NCBI RefSeq assembly: GCF_022063185.1
Contig: NZ_CP091913.1
Span: 4,689,141 to 4,753,140 of the forward strand
DNA: 64,000 nucleotides
Reading direction: 5' to 3'
Source of the DNA: Nostoc sp. UHCC 0870
Lineage (GTDB): Bacteria; Cyanobacteriota; Cyanobacteriia; Cyanobacteriales; Nostocaceae
Of this stretch, positions 18,687-28,011 are shown piece after piece. The notes beneath the pieces are model-generated. The model saw only the letters and a list, made by a program, of their open reading frames with translations. It was not told the DNA's origin and did not search any database. A program made the translations under genes and the position numbers. Numbering within the stretch: the first letter of the stretch is position 1; each line of letters opens with the position of its first letter.

Positions 18687-19730
18687 TTATCCTATCAACT
18701 GATTAAGTTCCATTGATAAACGCGAATTATCTATCAAAAATTCTTTGGGATTGATACCAAATTTTTTTCTAAAAGCGGTAGCAAAGTAACTGCGACTAGA
18801 AAAACCAACTCTACGCGCTGCTTGAGAAATGTTTATTTCTCCTGCTACTAACAATTTGCGTGCTTCTTCTAATCTATGATGATGTAAATAGCCAAATACT
18901 GTCGTATCAAATACTAGCCGGAAGCCACGTTTAAGAGTGCAGTCATTTAAGCCGACTTGTCTAGATAACTCCATTAAAGAAGGAGGATTTTCTAAATTTT
19001 GGAGCAAAATTTCTTTGGCGTGGTGAATACGTTCCACATCATCAGGTTTGAGTGCAAAGGTATCATTTTTACCTTGACGTGCAGAGACATCTTCTTCAAC
19101 CAGCAATACCATTAGTTCTAAAACCTTACTTTCTAAGTACATCCGTTTCATCATTCCCTGGTAGGGACAATTTAAAATTTGTTGTAATGCAATTTGCATT
19201 GCTGGAGTCGTAGTACCAGGACGAGAATAATATTCTTGATGATTGTTTCTGACTAAATGAGTTAATTCTTGCGGAAGCTGATTTTTTTCTTTACCCATAA
19301 AAAGGCAAAATAGCTCCGTTTCCATGTGAACATTAATCTCAATGATTTTTTCTGATTTAAATGTTTTATATTTCTCCTTTGGTGCTAGTCCACTACCCCA
19401 CAATCTATTTTGTCCGCTACTAACAGCAAAATGATTATCTTCGTAATAGCCTGCTAGATAAAAGCTGTATTCTAAAGGATGTTGTCGCTCAGGGAGTTTT
19501 ATAATTAAATCTTCATGTAATTGGTGTTCGGAAATAGATAAATATAAACCATCTCGTAGTTCTATTCCACCAGACAATCCTTGACCTAATTCTTCCGGGA
19601 AATAGCAAATAGTATCAAATATATCCCAGCGATCGCCTACGCTTGGACTTAGCCCATCGGACTTTTTTTCTGTTTCTGGTATCTCTACAAATAAATCCCA
19701 AAAAGCTTCTTGTGAAATTGTGATTGTCAT
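18687..19730 (-). CDS. AraC-family regulator, PchR-like
   Basis: 347 residues from ATG 19730 (MTITISQEAFWDLF). N-terminal ligand-sensing half of PchR type, the conserved TPAMQIALQQILNCPYQG segment, then two helix-turn-helix units at the C-terminus (PPSLMELSRQVGLNDCTLKR, then NISQAARRVGFSSRSYFAT and FRKKFGINPKEF). By analogy with PchR of Pseudomonas it would bind an incoming ferric siderophore in the cytoplasm and activate the downstream receptor run. The paired 21-bp repeats 70 nt beyond its stop are its likely target. It is divergent from the region at 19.7-20.3 kb. Confidence 0.9.
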   Translation of the reverse strand: MTITISQEAFWDLFVEIPETEKKSDGLSPSVGDRWDIFDTICYFPEELGQGLSGGIELRDGLYLSISEHQLHEDLIIKLPERQHPLEYSFYLAGYYEDNHFAVSSGQNRLWGSGLAPKEKYKTFKSEKIIEINVHMETELFCLFMGKEKNQLPQELTHLVRNNHQEYYSRPGTTTPAMQIALQQILNCPYQGMMKRMYLESKVLELMVLLVEEDVSARQGKNDTFALKPDDVERIHHAKEILLQNLENPPSLMELSRQVGLNDCTLKRGFRLVFDTTVFGYLHHHRLEEARKLLVAGEINISQAARRVGFSSRSYFATAFRKKFGINPKEFLIDNSRLSMELNQLIG

Positions 19731-19742
19731 AAATAGTGGCAA

Positions 19743-20327
19743 TAAGTTATTATATTTGTTGCTAATTATTAGTAATATATTTTAGTAAATACTCAACGTA
19801 AAGTCACTTTGATCAGTATTTGTGATAAATACAGCAAGTAGCTGCTTACTGAGATTAATTAGCACTAACATAATTAGAATAGCTTATTTTTATAGCACTA
19901 ATTTGTTATTAAACATACAAAATTTTTGCTAGATTTTCTCAACTACCGAGATTGCTTGGCAACCTCAAGAATATTACTTGCTGACATAGGGAAGCAGCTT
20001 GTCGTTAGACAGCACCAAAAAAATCTCGAATCGTCCAAAGAGGACGACAACAAGGGTGCAAGGTGAAAGCGATGGTTTCCGAACGACCGGAGGCGATCGC
20101 TTAATTCAAAATTTATTGAAAATTAGTTGCAATAAATTAAATCATTTGTTAGATTATTGTTATACAAATCTATTACCTCCAACATCAGGCTTTCTTGTGG
20201 GAGAACTACTCTCCCACTTATTTTCTGATTGCAAAAATCTCAATACATCACGATAGGTGTTGACTTTAGTGTCAATAACTAGATTTTATAAATTTGAAAT
20301 TTAGCAACACAAATAATTAATTAAAAT
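19743..20327. other. Intergenic region with a hairpin
   Basis: 585 bases. AT-rich, likely containing the promoter of the AraC gene at its left end. A perfect hairpin GTGGGAGA-ACTAC-TCTCCCAC (20197-20217) followed by TTATTTTCT resembles a plus-strand intrinsic terminator, although no supported gene precedes it. An 85-codon frame at 19999 has no family resemblance and only a TTG start. A small untranslated RNA ending at the hairpin is possible. Confidence 0.4.
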
Positions 20328-20501
20328 ATGAGTAACTGCCCTTGCTGTCATGGAAAACTGCTGCAACACATTGGTAGCAGTAGAATTTACTGGTTTTGTC
20401 TCGATTGTCGCCAGGAAATGCCAAATATGAGTTCAGTCGTTCATACTAATTGCTTTTCGTCCGCAATATTGTCAGCAAAAGTAGGAAGAAAAGCCTTGTG
20501 A
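20328..20501 (+). CDS. Small zinc-ribbon-like protein, 57 residues
   Basis: Starts ATG AGT AAC; the product begins MSNCPCCHGKLLQHIG and contains IYWFCLDCRQEMP. The two knuckles CPCC (4-7) and CLDC (24-27) form a compact zinc ribbon. Very short proteins of this pattern (CPCC, about 15 residues, YWFC..C..EMP) occur widely in filamentous cyanobacteria; function unknown. It lies 87 nt before an AraC gene on the same strand and could be co-transcribed with it, though nothing ties it to iron uptake. Confidence 0.6.
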   Translation: MSNCPCCHGKLLQHIGSSRIYWFCLDCRQEMPNMSSVVHTNCFSSAILSAKVGRKAL

Positions 20502-20588
20502 TGTTTGCAGTCAAAATGCTTCTAAGTAGAAGTAGAATATCAGCTATGCTATTCTAGCAAGAGAATCTAATGCAAATACTTCCTATTT

Positions 20589-21581
20589 ATGGTAAATTTA
20601 ATTTCTCAAACGGAGTATAAACGCACATGGCAGCAAATTAACCAAAATACTCATTATCTAGAAGCAACTGATAATACCGATTTTATTAATTACTGTCCCC
20701 AGCACTTCGGTAGAGGATATCATCGCTGGATTAAGCTACGAGGAATTAATCTGCTGATTGTTGATGAAAAATTTGACGATGATTTGTATGTTGAATATAA
20801 AGACATTAATGATTATGAAGACGATATTATAGAATTCGGTTTTAATTTATCAGGCTCATACTCCCAAGGAAATGGTACAGAAAGCTTTTTTGATTGGATT
20901 TATATAGATGAAATAGACAAAGTAGAAGATTTTATTATTTTTGCTAACAAGCGACGGCTGAAAGTGGATATTCACCTAGATAATCAAAGTTTACTTCAGA
21001 GTTTTATCGTTAATCATCAAGAAAAATTACCTAAAAATTTAATAAATTTGATTGAAGGAAATACTAAAAAAAGATTTTATGAAACCAATATAATTACACC
21101 AGAAATGCAGTTACCACTAGAGCAGATTATCAACTGTCCATTTCAGGGAATAAGTAAATATATATATCTGGAAGGTAAATGTTTAGAATTAATCGCACTC
21201 AAATTAGAACAATTGGCACAGAATGAAAAGCCAATGGCTAAATCAGTAGTGTTAAAAAAGGATGATATTGAAAGAATTTATGCAGCCAAAGTCATTTTAA
21301 TCAAAAATATCAATAATCCCCCCTCATTAATCGAACTAGCGCATCAAGTAGGATTAAACGATTACAAGTTAAAAATTGGTTTTCGTCAGGTGTTTGGTAC
21401 AACAGTTTTTGGTTATTTACATCAACACCGTATGGAATTTTCACGTCAACTGCTTTTAGAACGACAGATGAGTATAAAAGAAATAGCCCGTACCGTTGGT
21501 TATATCAACCACGGTTGTTTTGCGGCTGCGTTTCGGAAACGATTCGGTGTTAATCCTAAACACTACCGGCTGAAAAGTTAG
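20589..21581 (+). CDS. AraC-family regulator, PchR-like
   Basis: 330 residues. Same architecture as the other regulators here: a divergent sensing half, TPEMQLPLEQIINCPFQG, then the double helix-turn-helix (PPSLIELAHQVGLNDYKLK, MSIKEIARTVGYINHGCF, FRKRFGVNPKHY). The N-terminal half is the most divergent and most acidic of the set, suggesting a different inducing siderophore. It precedes the receptor at 21790 with a 21-bp-spaced operator in the 208-nt gap, about 100 nt beyond its stop codon. Confidence 0.88.
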   Translation: MVNLISQTEYKRTWQQINQNTHYLEATDNTDFINYCPQHFGRGYHRWIKLRGINLLIVDEKFDDDLYVEYKDINDYEDDIIEFGFNLSGSYSQGNGTESFFDWIYIDEIDKVEDFIIFANKRRLKVDIHLDNQSLLQSFIVNHQEKLPKNLINLIEGNTKKRFYETNIITPEMQLPLEQIINCPFQGISKYIYLEGKCLELIALKLEQLAQNEKPMAKSVVLKKDDIERIYAAKVILIKNINNPPSLIELAHQVGLNDYKLKIGFRQVFGTTVFGYLHQHRMEFSRQLLLERQMSIKEIARTVGYINHGCFAAAFRKRFGVNPKHYRLKS

Positions 21582-21681
21582 CACAGAGTCGCCCTTAAGC
21601 CTTCATTAAATCTCTGCGTTTAAAAATAAAACTAATTAATAAGCTAACTAACAGCAAATAGCTATCGATTTCTCCAAAAAA

Positions 21682-21710
21682 TCCGTCAAACGCCGAAAAA
21701 AATCCGTCTT
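21682..21710 (+). promoter_or_regulatory. Probable AraC operator, two half-sites 21 bp apart
   Basis: TCCGTCAA at 21682 and TCCGTCTT at 21703, each preceded by AAAAAA-rich sequence. Direct repeat, 21-bp period, 80 nt before the receptor start. TATTCT at about 21724 is a candidate -10 element. Confidence 0.62.
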
Positions 21711-21789
21711 GCAGCTGAACAGGTATTCTAAATCATAGGGAATTTATTGTAGTCTTTTTGAAATGGATTCCTAAGTGGTGTGAGAAGAG

Positions 21790-24393
21790 ATGTCAACAAA
21801 GCTACAATTATTTGCAAGTTTATGGTTAACTGGGGTAGTAGTTGCAGCTAAACCTGCTTGGGCAATTCCCCATGTGAGTGATGTGGAACTGCCTGCAAAT
21901 ACTGTCAAAGAATTAGTATCACAAACTGCAACTCCCCAATCTCTAATTATTGTCAATGAAGTGCAAGCCAATCCCACTGAGAAAGGTGTAGAGATAATTT
22001 TACAGACAACTGTTGGTGAACAACTGCAAATCAGCGATCGCAGTGGTGATAATAACTATATTGCAGATATTCCTAACGCTCAATTGCGTTTACCGAGTGG
22101 CGATGAGTTTAGATTCAGTTCCCAGCAACCAGTTGAGGGTATTACTGAGATTACCGTCTCCAACCTGGACGCTAACACTATTCGGGTGACAATCACAGGT
22201 GAAACAGGATTGCCGAATGTCGCATTATTTGACACTGATCAAGGGTTAATTTTGAGTTTGACACCTGCTACAACTGCAATGCAAGCACCACAGCAGCCTC
22301 AAGTTGAGCAGCCCACAACTGAAGCACCACCAGCAGAACCATCAACGCCAAGTGATCAGCCGATTGAATTAGTGGTGACGGGTGAACAAAATGGGTATCG
22401 TGTCAGAGATAGCTCAACAGCAACTAAGACAGATACCCCATTGCGTGATATTCCTGCCAATATACAGGTGATTCCCCGTCAGGTTTTGGAAGATCAAGGG
22501 GCTGTACGCTTAGATGAAGCATTGCGTAACGTGGGTGGTGTTACCTACTCTAGTTCTTTTGGTAATCGCGGACAAGATTTTCTGATTCGGGGATTTTCTG
22601 CCACCAATTACAGAAATGGGTTGAGAGAAGATACTGGTGGTGGCAGTTCTTTTAACAATCGGACTGCTCAAGAGACGGCGGATGTAGAACGGATTGAAGT
22701 TCTCAAAGGCCCGGCTTCTGTTCTGTTTGGACAGGGTGAACCGGGAGGTATCATCAACCTAGTTTCTAAAAAACCACTTTCAACGCCTTACTACAATATT
22801 GGCTTCACGGCGGGAAGTTATGACTTCTACCGGCCAACATTGGATTTTTCCGGGCCATTGAATGATGATGGTTCGCTGGCCTATCGCCTGAATATTGCAT
22901 ACGAAAGTGCAGGTAGTTTTCGAGATTTTACCGATTCCAGGCGTTATTTCATTGCTCCCTCCTTAGCGTGGACAATTAGCCCCAGTACAAAGCTGACTCT
23001 AGAAGCATCTTATCTCCAAGACAGAAGGACATTTGATCGAGGTCTGCTTGTACTCAATGGTGCAGATCGCCCGGCGGATTTGCCCTTGAGTAGAGCTTTG
23101 TTTGATCCCAGGTTCTCGAAAACTAATTATGATGAAACACGAGCTTATGTATACCTTGATCACAATTTTTCTGATGATGTGTCATTGCGTAGTGCATTCC
23201 GCTACACGACTAGCTTTGAATCTGACCGCGAAGGGTCATCAGGTCTTAGCGGCGGATTGCTAGACGATAATCGCACTGTAAGAATTGAAGCTTACACTGG
23301 TGATCAATTTTTTGAGACATATACCTTCCAAAACGATTTAGTTTGGGGGTTTAAGACAGGAGCGATCGCGCACAAGCTTTTATTAGGTCTAGAAGTGAGG
23401 AACTCCTTTGCTCGTTACACTGCTCAACCCCTTGCAGGACAACAGCAGGCCATAACTGGAGGATTGCTCGATATCTTTGAGCCAGACTATAATGCGATCG
23501 CCTACACTGGTGGCTATGATTTCTATTTTGGTGGTGAGCAGAAAGAGGAAAAACTCTTTGGTATCTACTTACAAGACCAAATTACCTTATTAGATAACCT
23601 CAAACTAGTGATTGGCGGTAGGTTTGATAGTGTTACCTCCAAGCAGCGTTTTGGAGACTTTCGTGAAGATATAGATGATAGTGCATTTTCTCCCCGTGTT
23701 GGTATTGTTTATCAGCCTAGTGAAACTCTATCGCTTTATGCCAACTACTCACGGTCATTTGTGCCACAAGGAGGTCAAAGTGCAACCAATACCCCCTTTG
23801 AACCAACGCAGGGTACACAGTATGAAATTGGAGCTAAAGCCGATTTTCTCGATGGTCGTCTTTCTGCCACTATAGGCGCGTATAACATCACCAGAAGTAA
23901 TATTACAACAGCCGATCCTGATAATCCCCGCTTTTCCATTCAAGTTGGTGAACAAAGAGCTAGGGGTATTGATATAGATGTAGCTGGGGAAATTTTACCT
24001 GGTTGGAATATTATTGCTTCCTATGCTCTTATCGATGCCACAATTACTCAAGACAACACCTTTGAAGTGGGTAATCGCTTGAATAATATTCCTCAAAATG
24101 CAGCTAGTTTGTGGACAACTTATACACTTCAATCTGGTGACTTAACAGGTTTAGGCTTTGGTGCAGGAGCTTTTTTCGTCGGGGAACGAACGGGAGATTT
24201 AGATAACAGTTTTACATTACCAGGGTATACTCGCGTTGATGCGGCGATTTATTACAACCGTAATAATTTCCGTGCGGCGTTAAATTTTAAGAATTTGTTT
24301 GGTACAGAGTATTTTGCAGGTTCGCAAAATCGGCGCGCTGTTGTTCCTGGCGCACCCTTTGAGGTACAAGGAACAATTTCTTGGCAATTTTAG
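21790..24393 (+). CDS. TonB-dependent siderophore receptor with AMIN domain
   Basis: 867 residues from ATG (MSTKLQLFASLWLTGVVV). Signal peptide ending near AWAI, AMIN domain (containing NNYIADIPNAQLRLPSGDE), proline/glutamate linker, TonB-box-like IELVVTG, plug (RDIPANIQVIPRQVLED, VERIEVLKGPASVLFG, GGIINLVSKKP) and barrel ending in SWQF. Follows its AraC gene and operator; the binding-protein gene at 24407 follows after 13 nt, so receptor and binding protein are co-transcribed. The sequence is intact. Ligand unknown. Confidence 0.93.
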   Translation: MSTKLQLFASLWLTGVVVAAKPAWAIPHVSDVELPANTVKELVSQTATPQSLIIVNEVQANPTEKGVEIILQTTVGEQLQISDRSGDNNYIADIPNAQLRLPSGDEFRFSSQQPVEGITEITVSNLDANTIRVTITGETGLPNVALFDTDQGLILSLTPATTAMQAPQQPQVEQPTTEAPPAEPSTPSDQPIELVVTGEQNGYRVRDSSTATKTDTPLRDIPANIQVIPRQVLEDQGAVRLDEALRNVGGVTYSSSFGNRGQDFLIRGFSATNYRNGLREDTGGGSSFNNRTAQETADVERIEVLKGPASVLFGQGEPGGIINLVSKKPLSTPYYNIGFTAGSYDFYRPTLDFSGPLNDDGSLAYRLNIAYESAGSFRDFTDSRRYFIAPSLAWTISPSTKLTLEASYLQDRRTFDRGLLVLNGADRPADLPLSRALFDPRFSKTNYDETRAYVYLDHNFSDDVSLRSAFRYTTSFESDREGSSGLSGGLLDDNRTVRIEAYTGDQFFETYTFQNDLVWGFKTGAIAHKLLLGLEVRNSFARYTAQPLAGQQQAITGGLLDIFEPDYNAIAYTGGYDFYFGGEQKEEKLFGIYLQDQITLLDNLKLVIGGRFDSVTSKQRFGDFREDIDDSAFSPRVGIVYQPSETLSLYANYSRSFVPQGGQSATNTPFEPTQGTQYEIGAKADFLDGRLSATIGAYNITRSNITTADPDNPRFSIQVGEQRARGIDIDVAGEILPGWNIIASYALIDATITQDNTFEVGNRLNNIPQNAASLWTTYTLQSGDLTGLGFGAGAFFVGERTGDLDNSFTLPGYTRVDAAIYYNRNNFRAALNFKNLFGTEYFAGSQNRRAVVPGAPFEVQGTISWQF

Positions 24394-24406
24394 ATAACTA
24401 CAATCA

Positions 24407-25393
24407 ATGAAGTTTTGGTTCAGAAATATCAAACTGTTGCTGCTGTCAGTGTGTACATTGATTTTAGTTGTAGCCTGTAATAGCAGCACACCCCAATTAC
24501 CCAGCCGTACCAATTCGGAGAGTGTATTATCAGATTGTCGTGTGATTCAGCATGACGGTGGTGAAACAAAAATTTGCGGCCATCTGCAAAAAATTGTGGC
24601 TCTGAGTCCACCGATATTAGATATTTTGTTGTCATTAGGGGTGCAACCGGCAGGTTATGCGGAAGTGGATTTGTTAAAGCAAAAAGTATTTGATAATCCC
24701 AGTCAGCAGATACCTTTTTTAGGCGATCGCGTCACAAGTAAACCTGTGAATTTAGGCGATCGCCATAATCCCTCTATAGAAACATTAGTGCAACTCAAAC
24801 CTGATTTAATTTTGGGTGAAAAATTTCAACTCCAGACCAATTACAAGTTATTCTCTAACATTGCACCAACGGCATTTTTTGACACTGGGGAAAAAACCGG
24901 ATGGAAAACTGCGATGCAAGCGATCGCACAGGGGTTAAATCGAGAAGAACAAGCAAAACAGGCGATCTTATCCCATAATCAACTTGTGGAAACAGTCAAA
25001 AGCCAACTAGCACCAGTGATATCAGGGCAAACCATTATTGTTTTAGGCTGGAACGGACTTTCCAATGAATCATTTATCTTATCGTCTGGTTTAATTACTG
25101 GGTTGCTTGAAGATTTAGGCTTTCAGGTCATTGTCGGAAAAGCAGACAGACCGAATATTTCTGTTGAAACCATAGCAGAGATTAAAGCCGATCATATTTT
25201 AGTTATGCCGACTACTGGAAGTGACACGATCGATAATGCCAAACAGGAGTGGCAAAACAATCAAATTCTGCGCTTAATTCCCGCCGTACAAGCGGGAAAG
25301 ATTTATTTTATGGACTATCAACTGGTTCGTATTCGAGGGCCAATTGCAGCTGAGATATTTATCAATCAAATTCGTCAACTGTTGCAGTCTTAA
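24407..25393 (+). CDS. Iron-siderophore binding lipoprotein (FecB/FhuD-like)
   Basis: 328 residues; signal segment LLLLSVCTLILVVAC is a lipobox ending near residue 21. The fold motifs are VALSPPILDILLSLGVQPAG, IETLVQLKPDLILGEKF and the C-terminal IYFMDYQLV region. It contains HIP1 sites, one of which (gcgatcgcac at 24920-24929) corresponds to the junction found in the broken copy at 29201. Encoded 13 nt after the receptor at 21790 and expected to bind the same ligand in the periplasm. Confidence 0.85.
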   Translation: MKFWFRNIKLLLLSVCTLILVVACNSSTPQLPSRTNSESVLSDCRVIQHDGGETKICGHLQKIVALSPPILDILLSLGVQPAGYAEVDLLKQKVFDNPSQQIPFLGDRVTSKPVNLGDRHNPSIETLVQLKPDLILGEKFQLQTNYKLFSNIAPTAFFDTGEKTGWKTAMQAIAQGLNREEQAKQAILSHNQLVETVKSQLAPVISGQTIIVLGWNGLSNESFILSSGLITGLLEDLGFQVIVGKADRPNISVETIAEIKADHILVMPTTGSDTIDNAKQEWQNNQILRLIPAVQAGKIYFMDYQLVRIRGPIAAEIFINQIRQLLQS

Positions 25394-25458
25394 TGTATCA
25401 GATTTTTAATTATTCATGAGATAATCACAATGCTTAACGAAATAGCTATCTATTCTCA

Positions 25459-26319
25459 ATGTCCTTTGACAATCTCTGCAAACTCCTATCAGAAAAACAC
25501 CCGCAAAAATTCGCCAGTTGGGTATTAGGGACACCCCAAACAGAGGTTACAGTCCTGAAAACCGAATTGAGTATTGAACCCATCCGCGCCGATTACGTCA
25601 CCTTTTTACAACTACAAGGCAGGATTTTACACCTAGAATTTCAAACCAAAATCGAATCCACACCACCCCTATCTCTGCGAATGTTAGATTATTGGGTGCG
25701 GTTGTATCGGTTGTATCGTTTACCCATCACACAAGTTGTAGTATTGTTACTTCCTCCCAAAGATGAAAGCGAAATTACTACCACCTTTACAGTAGAAAAC
25801 ACCCATCATCAATTTCGAGTAATTCGGATGTGGGAAGAAAACCCCGAACCGTTTCTTCAGGATTCAGCCTTATTACCCCTAGCACCATTAACAGCGACAA
25901 ATCAACCCCAAATCTTGCTAGAACAAATTGTGCAGCGAGTCAACCAAGTCCAGACAACCCAACGACCGGAAATTTCTGCCTACACCCAAATCTTAGCGGG
26001 GTTAAAATTTAAAAAGGATTTGATTAAAAAACTATTTCGGGAGGGTATGATGCGCGAGTCAGTTATTTACCAAGAAATTCTCGAAGAAGGCGAACAGCGA
26101 GGGGAACAACGCGGACGACAAGAAGGGCGACAAGAAGGGCGACAAGAAGGGGAACGAAGTCTGGTTTTGCGTCTACTCACTCGCAAGTTAGGAGAATTAC
26201 CCCCAGAGATGCGCGAACAGGTAGAGACTCTGAGTTTGGAAGAATTGGAAAATCTGGGTGAGGCTTTACTGGACTTTAGCAGTTTGTTGGATTTGAACGC
26301 ATGGTTAGCCCATCAGTAG
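25459..26319 (+). CDS. Rpn-family PD-(D/E)XK nuclease-like protein with DUF4351
   Basis: 286 residues. Nuclease-like core with ADYVTFLQ and HLEFQTK (D...ExQ), typical of Rpn/transposase-like cyanobacterial proteins; then a charged repeat (GRQEGRQEG) and a C-terminal DUF4351 domain (LVLRLLTRKLGELPPE, then LEELENLGEALLDF). Rpn proteins of E. coli nick or cut DNA and promote recombination; activity here is inference. Its first 185 codons are nearly identical in DNA to the start of the fusion gene at 26426, so it was the donor of that duplication. It interrupts the iron cassette. Confidence 0.8.
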   Translation: MSFDNLCKLLSEKHPQKFASWVLGTPQTEVTVLKTELSIEPIRADYVTFLQLQGRILHLEFQTKIESTPPLSLRMLDYWVRLYRLYRLPITQVVVLLLPPKDESEITTTFTVENTHHQFRVIRMWEENPEPFLQDSALLPLAPLTATNQPQILLEQIVQRVNQVQTTQRPEISAYTQILAGLKFKKDLIKKLFREGMMRESVIYQEILEEGEQRGEQRGRQEGRQEGRQEGERSLVLRLLTRKLGELPPEMREQVETLSLEELENLGEALLDFSSLLDLNAWLAHQ

Positions 26320-26329
26320 AAACTTAACC

Positions 26330-26370
26330 CCAAGCAAACTAGGGATTCTTGGGGTTTGCTTGGTTATTTA
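26330..26370 (+). terminator. Probable intrinsic terminator
   Basis: CCAAGCAAAC (26330-26339) pairs with GTTTGCTTGG (26354-26363), followed by TTATTTATTTTA. An alternative stem CCCCAAG/CTTGGGG is nested. It closes the Rpn gene. Confidence 0.65.
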
Positions 26371-26425
26371 TTTTATGACTCTCTACGAGATAATAAAAAT
26401 GCTTAATGAAATAGCCATGTAATCA

Positions 26426-27907
26426 ATGTCCTTTGACAATCTCTGCAAACTGCTATCAGAAAAACACCCAGAAAGATTTGCCAGTTGGGTATTAGGGACA
26501 CCCCAAACAGAGGTTACAATCCTGAAAACCGAATTGAGTATTGAACCCATCCGCGCCGATTACGTCACCTTTTTACAACTACAAGGCAGGATTTTACACC
26601 TAGAATTTCAAACCAAAATCGAATCCACACCACCCCTATCTCTGCGAATGTTAGATTATTGGGTGCGGTTGTATCGGTTGTATCGTTTACCCATCACACA
26701 AGTTGTAGTATTGTTACTTCCTCCCAAAGATGAAAGCGAAATTACTACCACCTTTACAGTAGAAAACACCCATCATCAATTTCGAGTAATTCGGATGTGG
26801 GAAGAAAACCCCGAACCGTTTCTTCAGGATTCAGCCTTATTACCCCTAGCACCATTAACAGCGACAAATCAACCCCAAATCTTGCTAGAACAAATTGTGC
26901 AGCGAGTCAACCAAGTCCAGACAACCCAACGACCGGAAATTTCCGCCTACACCCAAATCTTAGCGGGGTTAAAATTTAAAAGTGTAGTAAAGTGGCAGCA
27001 CCCTCTTAGGAAAGGTGTAGTTAATCATATTCCCCTTTCTCAGGGACTCCGCACAGATATCTCGAATTTTGAGTATCCAGATATTTATGATCATGATTAT
27101 TCTGGTGGTGAAGATTACCCTATGGCTCTGGTATTTCGGAGCGAAGGCGTTCTCAAAGAGCAAATATTTGGTATAAATAAAGACGCTTGTGAACAACCGG
27201 GAGAAAGTTATTTATTTTACTATCCTCCAGGAACACGAGAAATTGAGACAAGGATGCCGGGACGCAATGTTAGCGTCAGAATCCGTTTAGAACCGCATCT
27301 GGTGAGATTATTGAGCCAGGGTCAGGAAGACTATTTACCTTGCTTACTTAAACCCTGCTTAGAAACTGATACACCGCTTCCATTTTATCAATCACTGGGT
27401 AAGATGACTCCGGCGATGCAACTGGCATTACAGCAACTACTGAACTGTCCGTTGCAAGGAATTATGCGCCGGACTTATGTAGAAGCTAAGACTTTGGAAT
27501 TAATCACTTTACAATTTGCTCAAATGTTGCAGGATGGGACATCCCCACAGCAGTTAACTAATTTGAAAAAACGCGATATCGAGCGGATTTATCAAGCCAA
27601 AGATATTATTACCCAAAATATTACCAATCCCCCCTCATTAATTGAATTAGCGCGACAAGTGCAATTAAATGAGCGCAAATTAAAACAGGGATTTCGGCAA
27701 ATCTTCGATACCACAGTGTTTGGATATTTGCATGATTATCGTCTAGAACAAGCTTGTCAATTTTTGATGACAGGTCAAATGAATGTAGCTGAGGTGTCTT
27801 ACGCTGTGGGATTTGCTAACAGAAGTTACTTTGCAGCAGCATTCCGCAAAAAGTTTGGTATCAATCCTAAAGATTATCAAGGACAGTGGCGAAAAAAGTC
27901 CGCCTAG
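26426..27907 (+). CDS. Rpn nuclease N-domain fused to AraC/PchR-like regulator
   Basis: 493 residues. Residues 1-185 repeat the N-terminal nuclease-like module of the gene at 25459, including HLEFQTK. At 26981 the similarity stops sharply after AAATTTAAA and the frame continues as a PchR-like regulator: sensing half (with LRTDISNFEYPD), TPAMQLALQQLLNCPLQG, and double helix-turn-helix (PPSLIELARQVQLNERKLK, NVAEVSYAVGFANRSYF, FRKKFGINPKDY). The native AraC start codon is gone, so the regulator is expressed only as the fusion. It precedes a receptor gene, now truncated, and its stop codon lies inside that gene's putative operator. Confidence 0.85.
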   Translation: MSFDNLCKLLSEKHPERFASWVLGTPQTEVTILKTELSIEPIRADYVTFLQLQGRILHLEFQTKIESTPPLSLRMLDYWVRLYRLYRLPITQVVVLLLPPKDESEITTTFTVENTHHQFRVIRMWEENPEPFLQDSALLPLAPLTATNQPQILLEQIVQRVNQVQTTQRPEISAYTQILAGLKFKSVVKWQHPLRKGVVNHIPLSQGLRTDISNFEYPDIYDHDYSGGEDYPMALVFRSEGVLKEQIFGINKDACEQPGESYLFYYPPGTREIETRMPGRNVSVRIRLEPHLVRLLSQGQEDYLPCLLKPCLETDTPLPFYQSLGKMTPAMQLALQQLLNCPLQGIMRRTYVEAKTLELITLQFAQMLQDGTSPQQLTNLKKRDIERIYQAKDIITQNITNPPSLIELARQVQLNERKLKQGFRQIFDTTVFGYLHDYRLEQACQFLMTGQMNVAEVSYAVGFANRSYFAAAFRKKFGINPKDYQGQWRKKSA

Positions 27908-27927
27908 TGTTCAAAAATGACCCTGTA
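27899..27927 (+). promoter_or_regulatory. Probable AraC operator, second half-site degenerate
   Basis: TCCGCCTA at 27899 (its last bases are the TAG stop of the fusion AraC gene) and ACCCTGTA at 27920, 21 bp apart. The second half keeps CC and TA only. The degeneration fits with the receptor gene behind it being dead. Confidence 0.5.
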
Positions 27928-28011
27928 GAAATCACTTGAAATAACAAAATGCCGTATTGTACCTAACAGTTATTGAAAGTTACTGGCAACTGTTCAGGGA
28001 ATACGGTGATC

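Noticed and set aside
19999..20256. An 85-codon open frame with TTG start between two AraC genes
   Set aside because: No family resemblance, no ribosome-binding site, low-complexity charged start; a hairpin at 20197-20217 lies inside it. Probably non-coding.
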